Assembly: GCA_038040395.1 (NCBI GenBank)
Contig: JBBPIJ010000021.1
Location: 1 to 41,071, forward strand
Origin: VAXT01 sp038040395
GTDB taxonomy: Bacteria; Actinomycetota; Thermoleophilia; Gaiellales; Gaiellaceae
Direction: 5' to 3'
DNA: 41,071 nt
Positions 25,417-32,791 of the stretch are shown here, piece after piece (positions within the stretch are counted from its first letter, which is position 1; each line of letters begins with the position of its first letter). The position numbers and the translations under genes are program-made. The notes below the pieces were generated by a model. It saw nothing but the letters and a program-made list of their open reading frames with translations. It was not told where the DNA came from and searched no databases.

Positions 25417-25786
25417 GAAGAAGATCGCCACGGTCACCTGTTGCTCGCCGGGAGCGCCCCCGCTCCGCGCGAAGGAGTTCGAGGATCTCTCCTCGCGTTT
25501 CAAGGCCCTCTCCGATCCCACCCGCCTTGCGATCGTGAACCGGCTCGCGAGTGTCGGAGACACGTGTGTCTGCGAGTTCAACTCGCTCGGGCTTTCCCAG
25601 CCGACGATCTCGCACCACCTTCGGATCCTGCGCGAGGCCGGGCTCATCGAGGTGGCGCACAAACGGAAGACCTGGGTCTTCTATCGGCTCGTGCCGGAGG
25701 CCGTCGAGGCGCTCGCCTTCGCTCTCGGCGGCGCGCCACAGCCCGAGCTTGTCCTCGCCACCGCCGAGGGCACGGTTGCCCGGTAG
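25415..25786 (+). CDS. arsR: ArsR-family arsenic-responsive repressor
   Basis: 123-residue winged-helix repressor. The DNA-recognition region is LGLSQPTISHHLRILREAGL, followed by the wing VAHKRKTWVFYRL. Candidate As(III) ligands are Cys9-Cys10 in the N-terminal arm (VTCCSPGAP) and Cys51/Cys53 in DTCVCEFNSLG. This N-terminal CC plus a downstream Cys is the arrangement described for Corynebacterium glutamicum CgArsR (Cys15, Cys16, Cys55), distinct from the E. coli type that relies on CVC alone. The start is ATG 25415 or the in-frame GTG at 25409. It overlaps arsC by 11 nt. Confidence 0.9.
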   Translation: MKKIATVTCCSPGAPPLRAKEFEDLSSRFKALSDPTRLAIVNRLASVGDTCVCEFNSLGLSQPTISHHLRILREAGLIEVAHKRKTWVFYRLVPEAVEALAFALGGAPQPELVLATAEGTVAR

Positions 25787-26153
25787 CCGGGTCCTCTTCG
25801 TCTGCATCGGGAACGCGGGCCGCTCGCAGATGGCGAAGGCGTTCTACGAGCGGGCCGGCGGCGAGGCCCGGTCAGCCGGCACGCAGCCCTCGCCGGGCGT
25901 GCACCCCGAAGTCGTGGAGGTCATGCGCGAGTTGGGGATCGACCTCGAAGGACGAGTGCCGCACAAGCTCTCCCAGGAAGACGTCGAGTGGGCGGAGCTC
26001 GTCGTGACCATGGGCTGCGGGGATGCCTGCCCCGTCCTGCCGGGAAAGCAGTACATCGACTGGGATCTGCGAGATCCGATGGGCATGCCGGTGGAAGTCG
26101 TGCGCTCGATCCGCGACCAGATCGCTGGCCTCGTCGACGAGCTTCCCCGCTAG
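25776..26153 (+). CDS. arsC: Arsenate reductase, low-molecular-weight phosphatase type
   Basis: 125-residue enzyme that reduces arsenate to arsenite. The phosphatase-like active-site loop CIGNAGRS has the nucleophile Cys10 and Arg16; Cys81 and Cys85 sit in TMGCGDACPVLPG; the general acid Asp is in DWDLRDPMG. This form is typical of actinobacterial enzymes, which may couple to thioredoxin or mycothiol. The TTG at 25776 is the only start that keeps the N-terminal strand (SRVLFVC); it lies inside the end of arsR, giving translational coupling. No arsenite efflux gene (arsB/acr3) is in the window. Confidence 0.88.
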   Translation: MPGSRVLFVCIGNAGRSQMAKAFYERAGGEARSAGTQPSPGVHPEVVEVMRELGIDLEGRVPHKLSQEDVEWAELVVTMGCGDACPVLPGKQYIDWDLRDPMGMPVEVVRSIRDQIAGLVDELPR

Positions 26154-26983
26154 TCGGGAATCGGTCGCGTCGCGGCGACCGCGTCGAGCTGGTTCGCGTG
26201 GTAGAGGACTGATGCCTCGGCGGTGCGCGCTGCGCGGGGATCGTGGTGCGAGCCGACCGCGTGCAGGAGCTCGGCGCGAGCAGGGGCCTCGAGCGGCGCC
26301 GCACGCTCTTCGATGAGGCGCAGGCCGAGATGCACGTGCCCGAGCAGGCGCCCCTCCTCGGTCGGGCGAAAGGTTGGGCCTCGAGTGAGCTCGACGGTTC
26401 GCCCGACGTCGTGGAGCAGCGCAGCCGCGAGCAGCAGGTCGGTTCGCAGCCGCGGGTGGAGTTGAGCGACCTCGCGGCAGATCGTGGCGACACCGACCGT
26501 GTGCTCGAGGAGGCCACCGGCGTAGCTGTGATGCCCCTCGACGGTCGCCGGTAGCGACCGCAGTCTTGCTCGCAGCTCGGCGTCGTCCACGAAGCGCCCG
26601 ACGGCGGCCCTCAGCCCGGGGTGCGAGATCTCGCCGGCGAGAAACTCGAGAAACCCATCCAGCTCGTCGGCGTCACGGCGCATGGCCTGAGCGAGCGTCG
26701 CCGGATCGAGGTCCTCGGCCGGCTCCAGTGAGCGAACCTCGAGCTGAAGTCGGTCGCGAAATCGGTCGACACGTCCGAGCACGCGCACCGCGTCGCCTTC
26801 GGCGAAGCGGCTGTCGAGAAGGTCGACGTCGGTCCAGACACGCGCTTCGATTCGTCCGCTCGGATCGACGAGCTCGAGAGCGAGGTACGGAGCACCGCCG
26901 CGCGTCTTCAGGCGTTCCTTCTTCGCGACCGCGTAGACGCCCTCGACGACCCGGTCCTGCTCGAGCTGCGCGATCGCTGACAC
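26150..26983 (-). CDS. OB-fold plus HD-domain protein (YhaM-like nuclease family)
   Basis: 277 residues in two parts. Residues 1-85 form an OB nucleic-acid-binding fold (VVEGVYAVAKKERLKTRGG, ALELVDPSGRIEARVW), and residues 140-260 an HD metal-dependent hydrolase domain with HHSYAGGLLEHTVGV, LLAAALLHDVGRTVEL and a later His in GHVHLGLRLIEE. This architecture is that of YhaM/CbfA 3'-to-5' exoribonucleases, which are usually a little longer (about 310). It overlaps the end of arsC by 4 nt tail to tail. RNA or single-stranded DNA as substrate is inferred from the family. Confidence 0.8.
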   Translation of the reverse strand: MSAIAQLEQDRVVEGVYAVAKKERLKTRGGAPYLALELVDPSGRIEARVWTDVDLLDSRFAEGDAVRVLGRVDRFRDRLQLEVRSLEPAEDLDPATLAQAMRRDADELDGFLEFLAGEISHPGLRAAVGRFVDDAELRARLRSLPATVEGHHSYAGGLLEHTVGVATICREVAQLHPRLRTDLLLAAALLHDVGRTVELTRGPTFRPTEEGRLLGHVHLGLRLIEERAAPLEAPARAELLHAVGSHHDPRAARTAEASVLYHANQLDAVAATRPIPD

Positions 26984-27026
26984 GCACCGAGTCTAGGCCC
27001 GGAAACGGATGCTACGGTCCGCCGTT

Positions 27027-28109
27027 GTGGCCGAGATCAAGCCGTTCGGAGCGCTCCGTTACGAGACCGAGAGGGCAGGCCCACTCGAGAGCCTCGTGGC
27101 GCCGCCCTACGACGTGATCGGCCCGGAGGAGCGTGAGGCACTGCTCCGGAAGAGTCCGCACAACGTCGTTCATCTGACGTTGCCCGACTCGGAGGAGCAG
27201 GCCGGCCGAGACTTTCGCGCATGGCGCGAGGAAGGAGCCCTCGCCCCGGAGGAACCGGGCTTCTGGGCGCTGTCTCAGGACTACGTCGGCCCGGACGGGG
27301 TCTCGCGCACCCGGACTGGCCTGGTCGGCTCGCTGAAGGTCGAGCCCTATGAGGCAGGCACGGTGCTCCCGCACGAGCGGACCCATCGAGGCCCGAAGGA
27401 GGGGCGGCTCCGCCTACTTCGCGAAGTGCGCGCTCAGCTCGAGCCGATCTTCCTGCTCTACGAGGGCGAGGCGCCTTTCGAAACGCCGGACCGACCTCCC
27501 GACATGCAGGTCGAGGGGACCCGACTCTGGCGCCTTCCCGACGACAGTCTGGGCGAGGCCTTTTCCGACCGGCGCCTCCTGATCGCGGACGGCCATCACC
27601 GGTACGAGACGGCTCTTGCCTACCACGAGGAGTCCGGAACTCCCGAAAGTGGAAACATGATGGTCGTGTTGGTCAGCCTCGACGACCCCGGCTTGACGAT
27701 CTTCCCGACTCATCGCGTGTTTCGCGAGGCCCCGCAGGGCGAGTTGCTCGCAGGAGAGCCGCGACCCGATCCCGAGTCGGCCCTCCAAGAGCTCGGCGAG
27801 CTATCACGGGAGCGCGCTGCGGTCGTCGTCTACGACGGGCAGACCGAGCTCGCGGTCGACGGCGCCGGCGAGCTCGACGTCCAGCTTGTCGACCGGCTCG
27901 GTCACGAGGGTCTCTCCTACACGGCCGACTGGCGCGAGGCCGTTAGCGCAGTCGACGAGGGCGACGCGAAGCTGGCTGTGCTGATGCGGCCCACGAGGAT
28001 CGAGGACGTCTTCAAAGTCGCGGCGCGCGGCGAGACCATGCCCCAGAAGAGCACGTACTTCTATCCCAAGCTGGTCTCGGGCCTGCTCTTCCACCCGCTC
28101 GAGCCATGA
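27027..28109 (+). CDS. DUF1015 family protein
   Basis: 360-residue protein of unknown function. Family hallmarks are IKPFGALRYETERAGPLESL, APPYDVIGPEEREAL, NVVHLTLP, VLPHERTHRGPKEGRLRLL, PIFLLYEGEAP and IADGHHRYETALAYHEE. The clustered Arg/His/Asp residues in HERTHRGPKE and ADGHHRYET look like an active or ligand-binding site. The GTG at 27027 is preferred over the in-frame ATG at 27009, because TACGGT (27013-27018) would be a -10 box 8 nt upstream and would place transcription inside the longer frame. It overlaps the next gene by ATGA. Confidence 0.82.
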   Translation: MAEIKPFGALRYETERAGPLESLVAPPYDVIGPEEREALLRKSPHNVVHLTLPDSEEQAGRDFRAWREEGALAPEEPGFWALSQDYVGPDGVSRTRTGLVGSLKVEPYEAGTVLPHERTHRGPKEGRLRLLREVRAQLEPIFLLYEGEAPFETPDRPPDMQVEGTRLWRLPDDSLGEAFSDRRLLIADGHHRYETALAYHEESGTPESGNMMVVLVSLDDPGLTIFPTHRVFREAPQGELLAGEPRPDPESALQELGELSRERAAVVVYDGQTELAVDGAGELDVQLVDRLGHEGLSYTADWREAVSAVDEGDAKLAVLMRPTRIEDVFKVAARGETMPQKSTYFYPKLVSGLLFHPLEP

Positions 28110-28924
28110 CGAACGAAGACTGGCTGGCCTTCTGCCGTGCCGCGGTCGAGGATCTCCGCGGCGTCTTCGCGAGCATGCCGACGAGGAACGAGCGCGAACC
28201 GGTCCTCGGCACGGGGGTCGGCGGCGACGACACGACCGAGGTCGACGCCGCGGCGGAGGATGCGATCGTCGCCCGCCTGGAGGCTCTGCACAAGGAGGAG
28301 GGGCTGGACTTCCACCTCGTCTCGGAGGAGCTCGGCGAGCGCTCCTTCGGCAGGTCGCCGACGCTGCGCGTGGTCGTCGACCCGATCGACGGCTCGCTGA
28401 ACGCAAAGCGGAACATCCCGTTCTTCTCGGTTTCGATCGCGGTTGCCGAGGGCTCGGCGATGGGGGATGTCTTCTTCGGTTTCGTGCACGACTTCGGCTC
28501 GGGTGAGGAGTGGACGGCCACGAAGGGAGGAGGCGCCTGGCTGAACGGCGAGCGGCTTGGCGGTGTGCGTCCGAAGGATGAGATCGAGATTCTCGCGCTT
28601 GAGGCAACCCAGGCCGGCGCGGTGGCCGACAAGGCGGAGGCCTTCGCCGGCTTTGCCCGGCGGCTGCGGATCATGGGTTCGCTCGCGCTCTCGCTCTGCA
28701 ACCTCGCCGCCGGCCGCGTCGACGCCGTCTGCTCGCTCAAGGAGGCGCGCGCGGTGGACATCGCCGCCGCACAGCTGCTCTTGCAGGAGGTCGGGCTGCC
28801 GATCATGTTTGTGGACGCCGCCCCATTCGAGGCCGGGCCGCTCGACACTGCCGCGAGATCTCCGGTGGCCGCCGCTGGGACGCAGGAGCTCTGCGAGCGC
28901 CTGGCCAGCCTCGTTGCCACCTAG
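28106..28924 (+). CDS. Inositol-monophosphatase family phosphatase
   Basis: 272-residue Mg-dependent phosphatase of the IMPase/FBPase superfamily, of the archaeal bifunctional type in size and pattern. Metal-site motifs are HLVSEELGERSF (Glu), VVVDPIDGSLNAKRNIPFF (DPxDGS/T) and the C-terminal Asp in KEARAVDIAAAQLLLQEVG (usually WDxAAG). The substrate could be inositol phosphate, fructose-1,6-bisphosphate or NADP. The ATG at 28106 overlaps the DUF1015 stop (ATGA), so the pair is co-translated. Confidence 0.8.
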   Translation: MTNEDWLAFCRAAVEDLRGVFASMPTRNEREPVLGTGVGGDDTTEVDAAAEDAIVARLEALHKEEGLDFHLVSEELGERSFGRSPTLRVVVDPIDGSLNAKRNIPFFSVSIAVAEGSAMGDVFFGFVHDFGSGEEWTATKGGGAWLNGERLGGVRPKDEIEILALEATQAGAVADKAEAFAGFARRLRIMGSLALSLCNLAAGRVDAVCSLKEARAVDIAAAQLLLQEVGLPIMFVDAAPFEAGPLDTAARSPVAAAGTQELCERLASLVAT

Positions 28925-28971
28925 ACCCACGCCGAGGCGGCTCGGCGTTTGACCGGTGCTACGCTCGAACC

Positions 28972-30069
28972 GTGGAACAGCCCACCCGCGAGCAGATCAC
29001 GGAGGCCCTCGGGAAGGTCATCGACCCCGAGCTGAAGCGGCCGGTCACGGAGCTCGACATGGTGCGCGAGGTGCACGTCGAGGGCGGGAAGGTCGCCGTC
29101 ACGATCGCGCTCACGGTCGCCGGCTGTCCTCTGCGCTCGAGCTTCGAGGACCAGGTCAACGAGCACGTCTTGCCGCTCCCAGGGGTCGACATGGTCTCGC
29201 TCGCGTTCGAGGTCATGAGCCCGGACGAGCGGGCCGCCCTGACCGCGAAGCTGCGCGGGAGCGTGACAGGCCGTTCGAAGGGCATCTCGGTCGACGCCTC
29301 GACCCGCGTGCTCGCCGTCGCGAGCGGCAAGGGAGGCGTCGGGAAGTCGACGCTGTCGGTGAATCTCGCCGCCGCGTTCGACCGGCTCGGTCAGCGTACG
29401 GGGATCCTCGACGCGGACGTCTACGGCCACTCGATTCCGCACATGCTCGGAGTGACCCAGCGCCCAGTGGTCGTCGACAAGATGATCGTCCCGCCCGTTC
29501 GCGGCGACCTCAAGCTGATGTCGATTGGCTTCTTCCTCGACGAGAACGCCCCGGTCATGTGGCGCGGGCCGATGCTCCACCGGGCGCTCGAGCAGTTCCT
29601 CTCGGACGTCCACTGGGGCGAGCTCGACACGCTCGTCGTCGACATGCCTCCGGGGACTGGTGACGTCTCGATCTCGCTCGGCCAGCTGCTGCCCCGCGCA
29701 GAGGCGGTCGTGGTCACCACACCGCAGCCCGCCGCGCAGCTGGTCGCTGTGCGCGCGGCGCAGATGGCTCAGAAGACAGGCATGCGCTTGATCGGCGCCG
29801 TCGAGAACATGTCGTACCTCGTCGGCACGGGACAGGAGCTTTTCGGCGCCGGCGGAGGGGAGGCGTTGGCGGGGGCGATTGACGCACCGCTGCTCGGGCG
29901 CATCCCGTTCGACCCAAGCTTGCGGGAGAGCGCCGATTCCGGCGAACCGCTGGTCTGGGCGAACCCGGAGAACGAGACCGCCCGGACGATCGTCGAGCTC
30001 GCAGAGGCGATCACCGCGACCGGGATCGAGCCCGGTCGCGTCAAGAAGCCGCTTCCGCTCGTCTCCTGA
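28972..30069 (+). CDS. mrp: Mrp/ApbC iron-sulfur carrier ATPase
   Basis: 365-residue P-loop ATPase that binds and hands over Fe-S clusters. An N-terminal MIP18 (DUF59) domain (residues 5-90: ITEALGKVIDPELKRPVTEL, VTIALTVAGCPLRSSFEDQV) precedes the ParA-like domain with the deviant Walker A SGKGGVGKSTLSVNLAAAF, DADVYGHSIPHML, MPPGTGDVSISLGQLLP and VENMSY. The cluster-binding C-x2-C near the C terminus of classical Mrp is not seen; after VENMSY the sequence has GTGQELFGAGGGEAL without cysteines, as in many actinobacterial forms. The GTG at 28972 lies 6 nt after TACGCT, a leaderless start. Confidence 0.9.
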   Translation: MEQPTREQITEALGKVIDPELKRPVTELDMVREVHVEGGKVAVTIALTVAGCPLRSSFEDQVNEHVLPLPGVDMVSLAFEVMSPDERAALTAKLRGSVTGRSKGISVDASTRVLAVASGKGGVGKSTLSVNLAAAFDRLGQRTGILDADVYGHSIPHMLGVTQRPVVVDKMIVPPVRGDLKLMSIGFFLDENAPVMWRGPMLHRALEQFLSDVHWGELDTLVVDMPPGTGDVSISLGQLLPRAEAVVVTTPQPAAQLVAVRAAQMAQKTGMRLIGAVENMSYLVGTGQELFGAGGGEALAGAIDAPLLGRIPFDPSLRESADSGEPLVWANPENETARTIVELAEAITATGIEPGRVKKPLPLVS

Positions 30070-30073
30070 AACG

Positions 30074-30099
30074 CGAGGGGCGCCCGAAGGCGCCCCTCG
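30074..30099. terminator. Strong hairpin, likely bidirectional terminator
   Basis: CGAGGGGCGCC and GGCGCCCCTCG form a perfect 11-bp stem with a CGAA loop, 5 nt after the mrp stop and 22 nt before the end of the leftward secreted-protein gene. No T tract follows, as is common in high-GC actinobacteria. It serves both convergent genes. Confidence 0.75.
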
Positions 30100-30120
30100 T
30101 AACTCCTTGCGACAATCTCG

Positions 30121-30672
30121 CTACGGGCAGTTGCCGCGGAAGATAAGCGCGGAGTTGTCCGGCGCGACCGGGGCGTTTGCCCCCAGCTCGCCGCTCAGGG
30201 TGTTGCCGACGATCGTCGCCGACCAGTTGCCGAGTAGACGCCCCCACGGGCGCCGCACCTCGCCGGTCAGGAGACCGTCGAGATGATTTCCGTTGTCGAT
30301 CACAGCGGACAACCGGCCAAGCGACCTCGCCCTCGTGCGCGGGTTGGCCTGCATGGCGTTTGACGTCCGCCACGTGCCCGAGGCCCAGCCGTCGTCGGTG
30401 GTCTCGTTCACCAACGTCCGCGTGGTGATGACGATCGTCCCGGCGAGCCGTGGTTCGGCGCTCGTAGAAGTGCCGCGCCAGGTGGCGTTCGTGATCCGGA
30501 ACGTCTCGCCGCTTACGTCACAGGTCCTGGTGTTCATCCGCGTCTGGGTCGCGGTGAACGCTGCGGAGACGTCCGAGGTCTGCGGAGGCGACGAAAGTCT
30601 CGCCGCCGCGGCCCCGACGAGAACGAGCAGGCCGGTTGCGACGAGTAGAACGACGTACTTGGGATGGCGCAT
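30121..30672 (-). CDS. Secreted protein of unknown function
   Basis: 183 residues. A signal peptide (MRHPKYVVLLVATGLLVLVG, cut near AAA) is followed by a beta-rich domain with TCDVSGETFRITNATWRGTS, AEPRLAGTIVITTRTLVNET, GWASGTWRT and GRLLGNWSATIVGNTLSGEL. One Cys near the start (TCDVSG) and one at the very end (RGNCP) could form a disulfide closing the barrel. I recall similar secreted proteins in Thermoleophilia, but their function is unknown. It diverges from the Ldh2-like gene across 113 bp with four 11-bp repeats. Confidence 0.65.
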   Translation of the reverse strand: MRHPKYVVLLVATGLLVLVGAAAARLSSPPQTSDVSAAFTATQTRMNTRTCDVSGETFRITNATWRGTSTSAEPRLAGTIVITTRTLVNETTDDGWASGTWRTSNAMQANPRTRARSLGRLSAVIDNGNHLDGLLTGEVRRPWGRLLGNWSATIVGNTLSGELGANAPVAPDNSALIFRGNCP

Positions 30673-30722
30673 AGCGATTAGCTCCCCCTTTCGTGGTTCT
30701 GCGAGAGAGGATCCCGCGTGAC

Positions 30723-30766
30723 CGTGAAGACTCCGCGTGGTACTCGTAAAGATTCCGTGAGGACTC
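30723..30766. promoter_or_regulatory. Four contiguous 11-bp direct repeats, likely OmpR/PhoB-type operator
   Basis: Four 11-bp units begin at 30723, 30734, 30745 and 30756 with no gaps. Units 1, 3 and 4 fit CGTRARGAYTC; unit 2 (CGCGTGGTACT) is more diverged. Tandem 11-bp phasing, one helical turn, is the arrangement bound by OmpR/PhoB/PhoP winged-helix regulators (for example actinobacterial PHO boxes), though the bases differ from the GTTCACC core. The repeats lie 51 nt from the secreted-protein start and 20 nt from the Ldh2-like start, so they could control either. Confidence 0.6.
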
Positions 30767-30785
30767 GCTTGCCAGCAGGCATCGA

Positions 30786-31526
30786 ATGAGCAACCGCGCC
30801 CAGGTTCTGGAGAAGCTAGGGGGTCTCGGTTTCGACGACACCGACGCCGGGGTTCTCGCCGACCATTTCCTCGACGCGGAGGCGCGCGGACGTTCAGGCC
30901 ACGGCCTGCCCCGGGTCGACTGGCTCTCGACCCTCCCCGACCTGAATCCGGGTGCTCGGCCGGAGCGGGTGCTCGCAGAACCGGGCTTCGAGCGTTGGGA
31001 GGGCCGCGGCGCGCTCGGGTATCTCACGCTCGCCGCAATTTGTAGCGCTCAACTCGCTGACCCTCCGGCTGGGGCCCGCGTGATCGTCGCCAAGGACTGC
31101 TTCCCGACGGGGATGCTCGGCCACTGGGTGCGGAAGCTCGCCGAGGGCGGGCTCGTCGCCGTCCTGACCGCGACTTCTCCGGCACGGCTTGGCCATCCGG
31201 AAGGGGGACCGCCTCTGGCCGGCACGAATCCGATCGCGATTGCGATCCCGAGCTCGGACCGACAGCCGGTCGTCTCCGACGTCTCGATGGGCCGCGTCAC
31301 CTACGGCGAGGTGATCGCCGGCGAGGCGAGCGAAGACGACCTCGTGCCGTTCGGTGGAGAGCAGGCGCACAAGGCCTTCGCGCTGGCGATTGGGCTGCAG
31401 CTCCTCGTCGATGCGCTGGCGGGGGAGGGCTTTGGAGCGGTAATGCTCGTCGCGCGGCCGGAGGCCGACCCGGTGCCGGCGCTACGAGCTCGAGCCGCCG
31501 GCGTCCGGCTGCCCGGCGATAGCTGA
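30786..31526 (+). CDS. Malate/L-lactate dehydrogenase (Ldh2) family protein, short form
   Basis: 246-residue NAD(P)-dependent dehydrogenase of the Ldh2 family (malate, lactate, ureidoglycolate, sulfolactate). Seen are HFLDAEARGRSGHGLPRVDW with the catalytic His/Arg, the GTNPIAIAIPS motif, VVSDVSMGRVTYGEVI and the helix KAFALAIGLQLLVDALAG. Usual length is 330-360; here the stretch between residues 95 and 140 and the C-terminal arm are shortened, though the order of motifs is kept. Substrate unknown. Its last 45 bases overlap the end of the leftward cupin-TPR gene, tail to tail. Confidence 0.7.
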   Translation: MSNRAQVLEKLGGLGFDDTDAGVLADHFLDAEARGRSGHGLPRVDWLSTLPDLNPGARPERVLAEPGFERWEGRGALGYLTLAAICSAQLADPPAGARVIVAKDCFPTGMLGHWVRKLAEGGLVAVLTATSPARLGHPEGGPPLAGTNPIAIAIPSSDRQPVVSDVSMGRVTYGEVIAGEASEDDLVPFGGEQAHKAFALAIGLQLLVDALAGEGFGAVMLVARPEADPVPALRARAAGVRLPGDS

Positions 31527-32156
31527 GGCGTACCCGGGCTTGCTACGGATCGCGTCGAAGTCGGAATCCTTCTCCGCCAGCTCACCGAAGCTCGCGTCGA
31601 GCTTGATTGCGCGGGCCAAGTGCCCGACCGCCTGTTGGCTCTTCCCGCTCATGCTCTCGGCGCAGGCCAGGTTGTAGAGGACACCCGCGTCGTCTGGGGC
31701 CTCCGCATGAATCCGCTCGAACTCTTCGACTGCCTTGTCGTATTCACCCGTGGCGAAGTAGGCAAGCGCGGGCGCGTTTCGCTCCCACGGGGACGGCGTG
31801 AACGCCTCGCCGGGCTTTCCTCCGACGATGACGACCGTCGTCCCGGCTTCTTTTGCGACCGCGCTGCGCTTGGCAGCAGGGTCCCGCACGAAGACTAATG
31901 TGCCCGAAGGCGCGTCGATCTCGTCTCCGTTTACGGTGAACGTCGCGTGTCCATTAGCGACAAAGTAGAGCTCCTCGTGCTTCCCGGATCGCTCACCGAG
32001 CTCGTCGTGCTCGCCCACGACCTCGATTCCCGCCTCGTTCGCAACGTACGCGTTCACCCCGAACGCGGTAATCCCGAAGTGCGTCCGCACCATCGCCCAG
32101 CTTTGCCCGCTGGCGAGGCGGAAAGCCAACTCGGAGATGTTCGCCGTTCCGCTCAA
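31482..32156 (-). CDS. Cupin-TPR protein B
   Basis: 224 residues: an N-terminal cupin beta-barrel (HFGITAFGVNAYV, EHDELGERSGKHEELYFVAN, GDEIDAPSGTLVFVRDP), then TPR-like helices (YDKAVEEFERIHAEAPDDAG, VLYNLACAESMSGKSQQAV) and a conserved end, AEKDSDFDAIRSKPGY. The cupin metal ligands are reduced: the first motif has one His and Glu/Asp, and the second-motif His is absent. It starts with TTG at 32156, whose TG is shared with the TGA stop of the upstream paralogue (TTGA). It is the last gene of a five-gene overlapping operon. Function unknown; the fold suggests a sensor or scaffold. Confidence 0.72.
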   Translation of the reverse strand: MSGTANISELAFRLASGQSWAMVRTHFGITAFGVNAYVANEAGIEVVGEHDELGERSGKHEELYFVANGHATFTVNGDEIDAPSGTLVFVRDPAAKRSAVAKEAGTTVVIVGGKPGEAFTPSPWERNAPALAYFATGEYDKAVEEFERIHAEAPDDAGVLYNLACAESMSGKSQQAVGHLARAIKLDASFGELAEKDSDFDAIRSKPGYASAIAGQPDAGGSSS

Positions 32157-32791
32157 GCCGGGAACTCCGGATCGTCGAGGAGCCAGTCGAAGTCCGCATC
32201 CTCGCGCGCGGCCTCGGCGGCCTTGGGCTCGAGCTCGATCGCCCGCCGCAGGTGCTCGAACGCTGCTTCCCGATTCTTCGTGAGGCTTTCGAAGCAGGCT
32301 GCGTTGAAGTGCCCACGCCACTCGTCGGGCTTGTCGGCGATCACTTTTGCAATCGCCTTGCGCCCCGCCTCCTCGTCGCCATTGTGGAGATGGCCAAACG
32401 CGACGAAGATTTCCTCCCAGCCCGAGATCTCGTGCGGGACGCCGGGCTTCGCGCCGAAGGCGACGACCGTGGTTTTCGGCTCGGTGGCGACCGCGCCGCG
32501 CTTCGTTCCAGGCTCCGCGTAGACGAACGTGCCGGCCGGGGCGTCGATCTCATCGTCGCCGAGCGTGAACGTTGCGCACCCATTGGCGACGAAGTAGAGC
32601 TCCTCGGCTCCGTCCTTCTCGTGGTGCTCCTCGACGACGCGCTCGTCTCCGGCCTCCGCTGTGTACGCGTTCGTCCCGAAGGCGGTGATCCCGAGCCGGC
32701 GGCGCACCGGGCGCCACACCAGCCCCTCGTTCTCGGTCGGGAAGCTGTCGAGCTCGTCGATGTGGGCGACCTCATATGCCTTCTCGCTCAA
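32153..32791 (-). CDS. Cupin-TPR protein A
   Basis: 212 residues, a paralogue of the gene downstream with the same domain order: cupin (RRRLGITAFGTNAYTAEAGD, EEHHEKDGAEELYFVANG, DDEIDAPAGTFVYAEPG), then TPR-like helices (WRGHFNAACFESLTKNREAA, FEHLRRAIELEPKAAE) and the end AREDADFDWLLDDPEF. The first cupin motif keeps a His pair and Glu (HHEKDGAEE), so it may still hold a metal; the second-motif His is missing. The ATG at 32791 overlaps the DUF1028 stop by ATGA. The two copies share perhaps a third of their residues, so the duplication is old. Confidence 0.75.
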   Translation of the reverse strand: MSEKAYEVAHIDELDSFPTENEGLVWRPVRRRLGITAFGTNAYTAEAGDERVVEEHHEKDGAEELYFVANGCATFTLGDDEIDAPAGTFVYAEPGTKRGAVATEPKTTVVAFGAKPGVPHEISGWEEIFVAFGHLHNGDEEAGRKAIAKVIADKPDEWRGHFNAACFESLTKNREAAFEHLRRAIELEPKAAEAAREDADFDWLLDDPEFPA

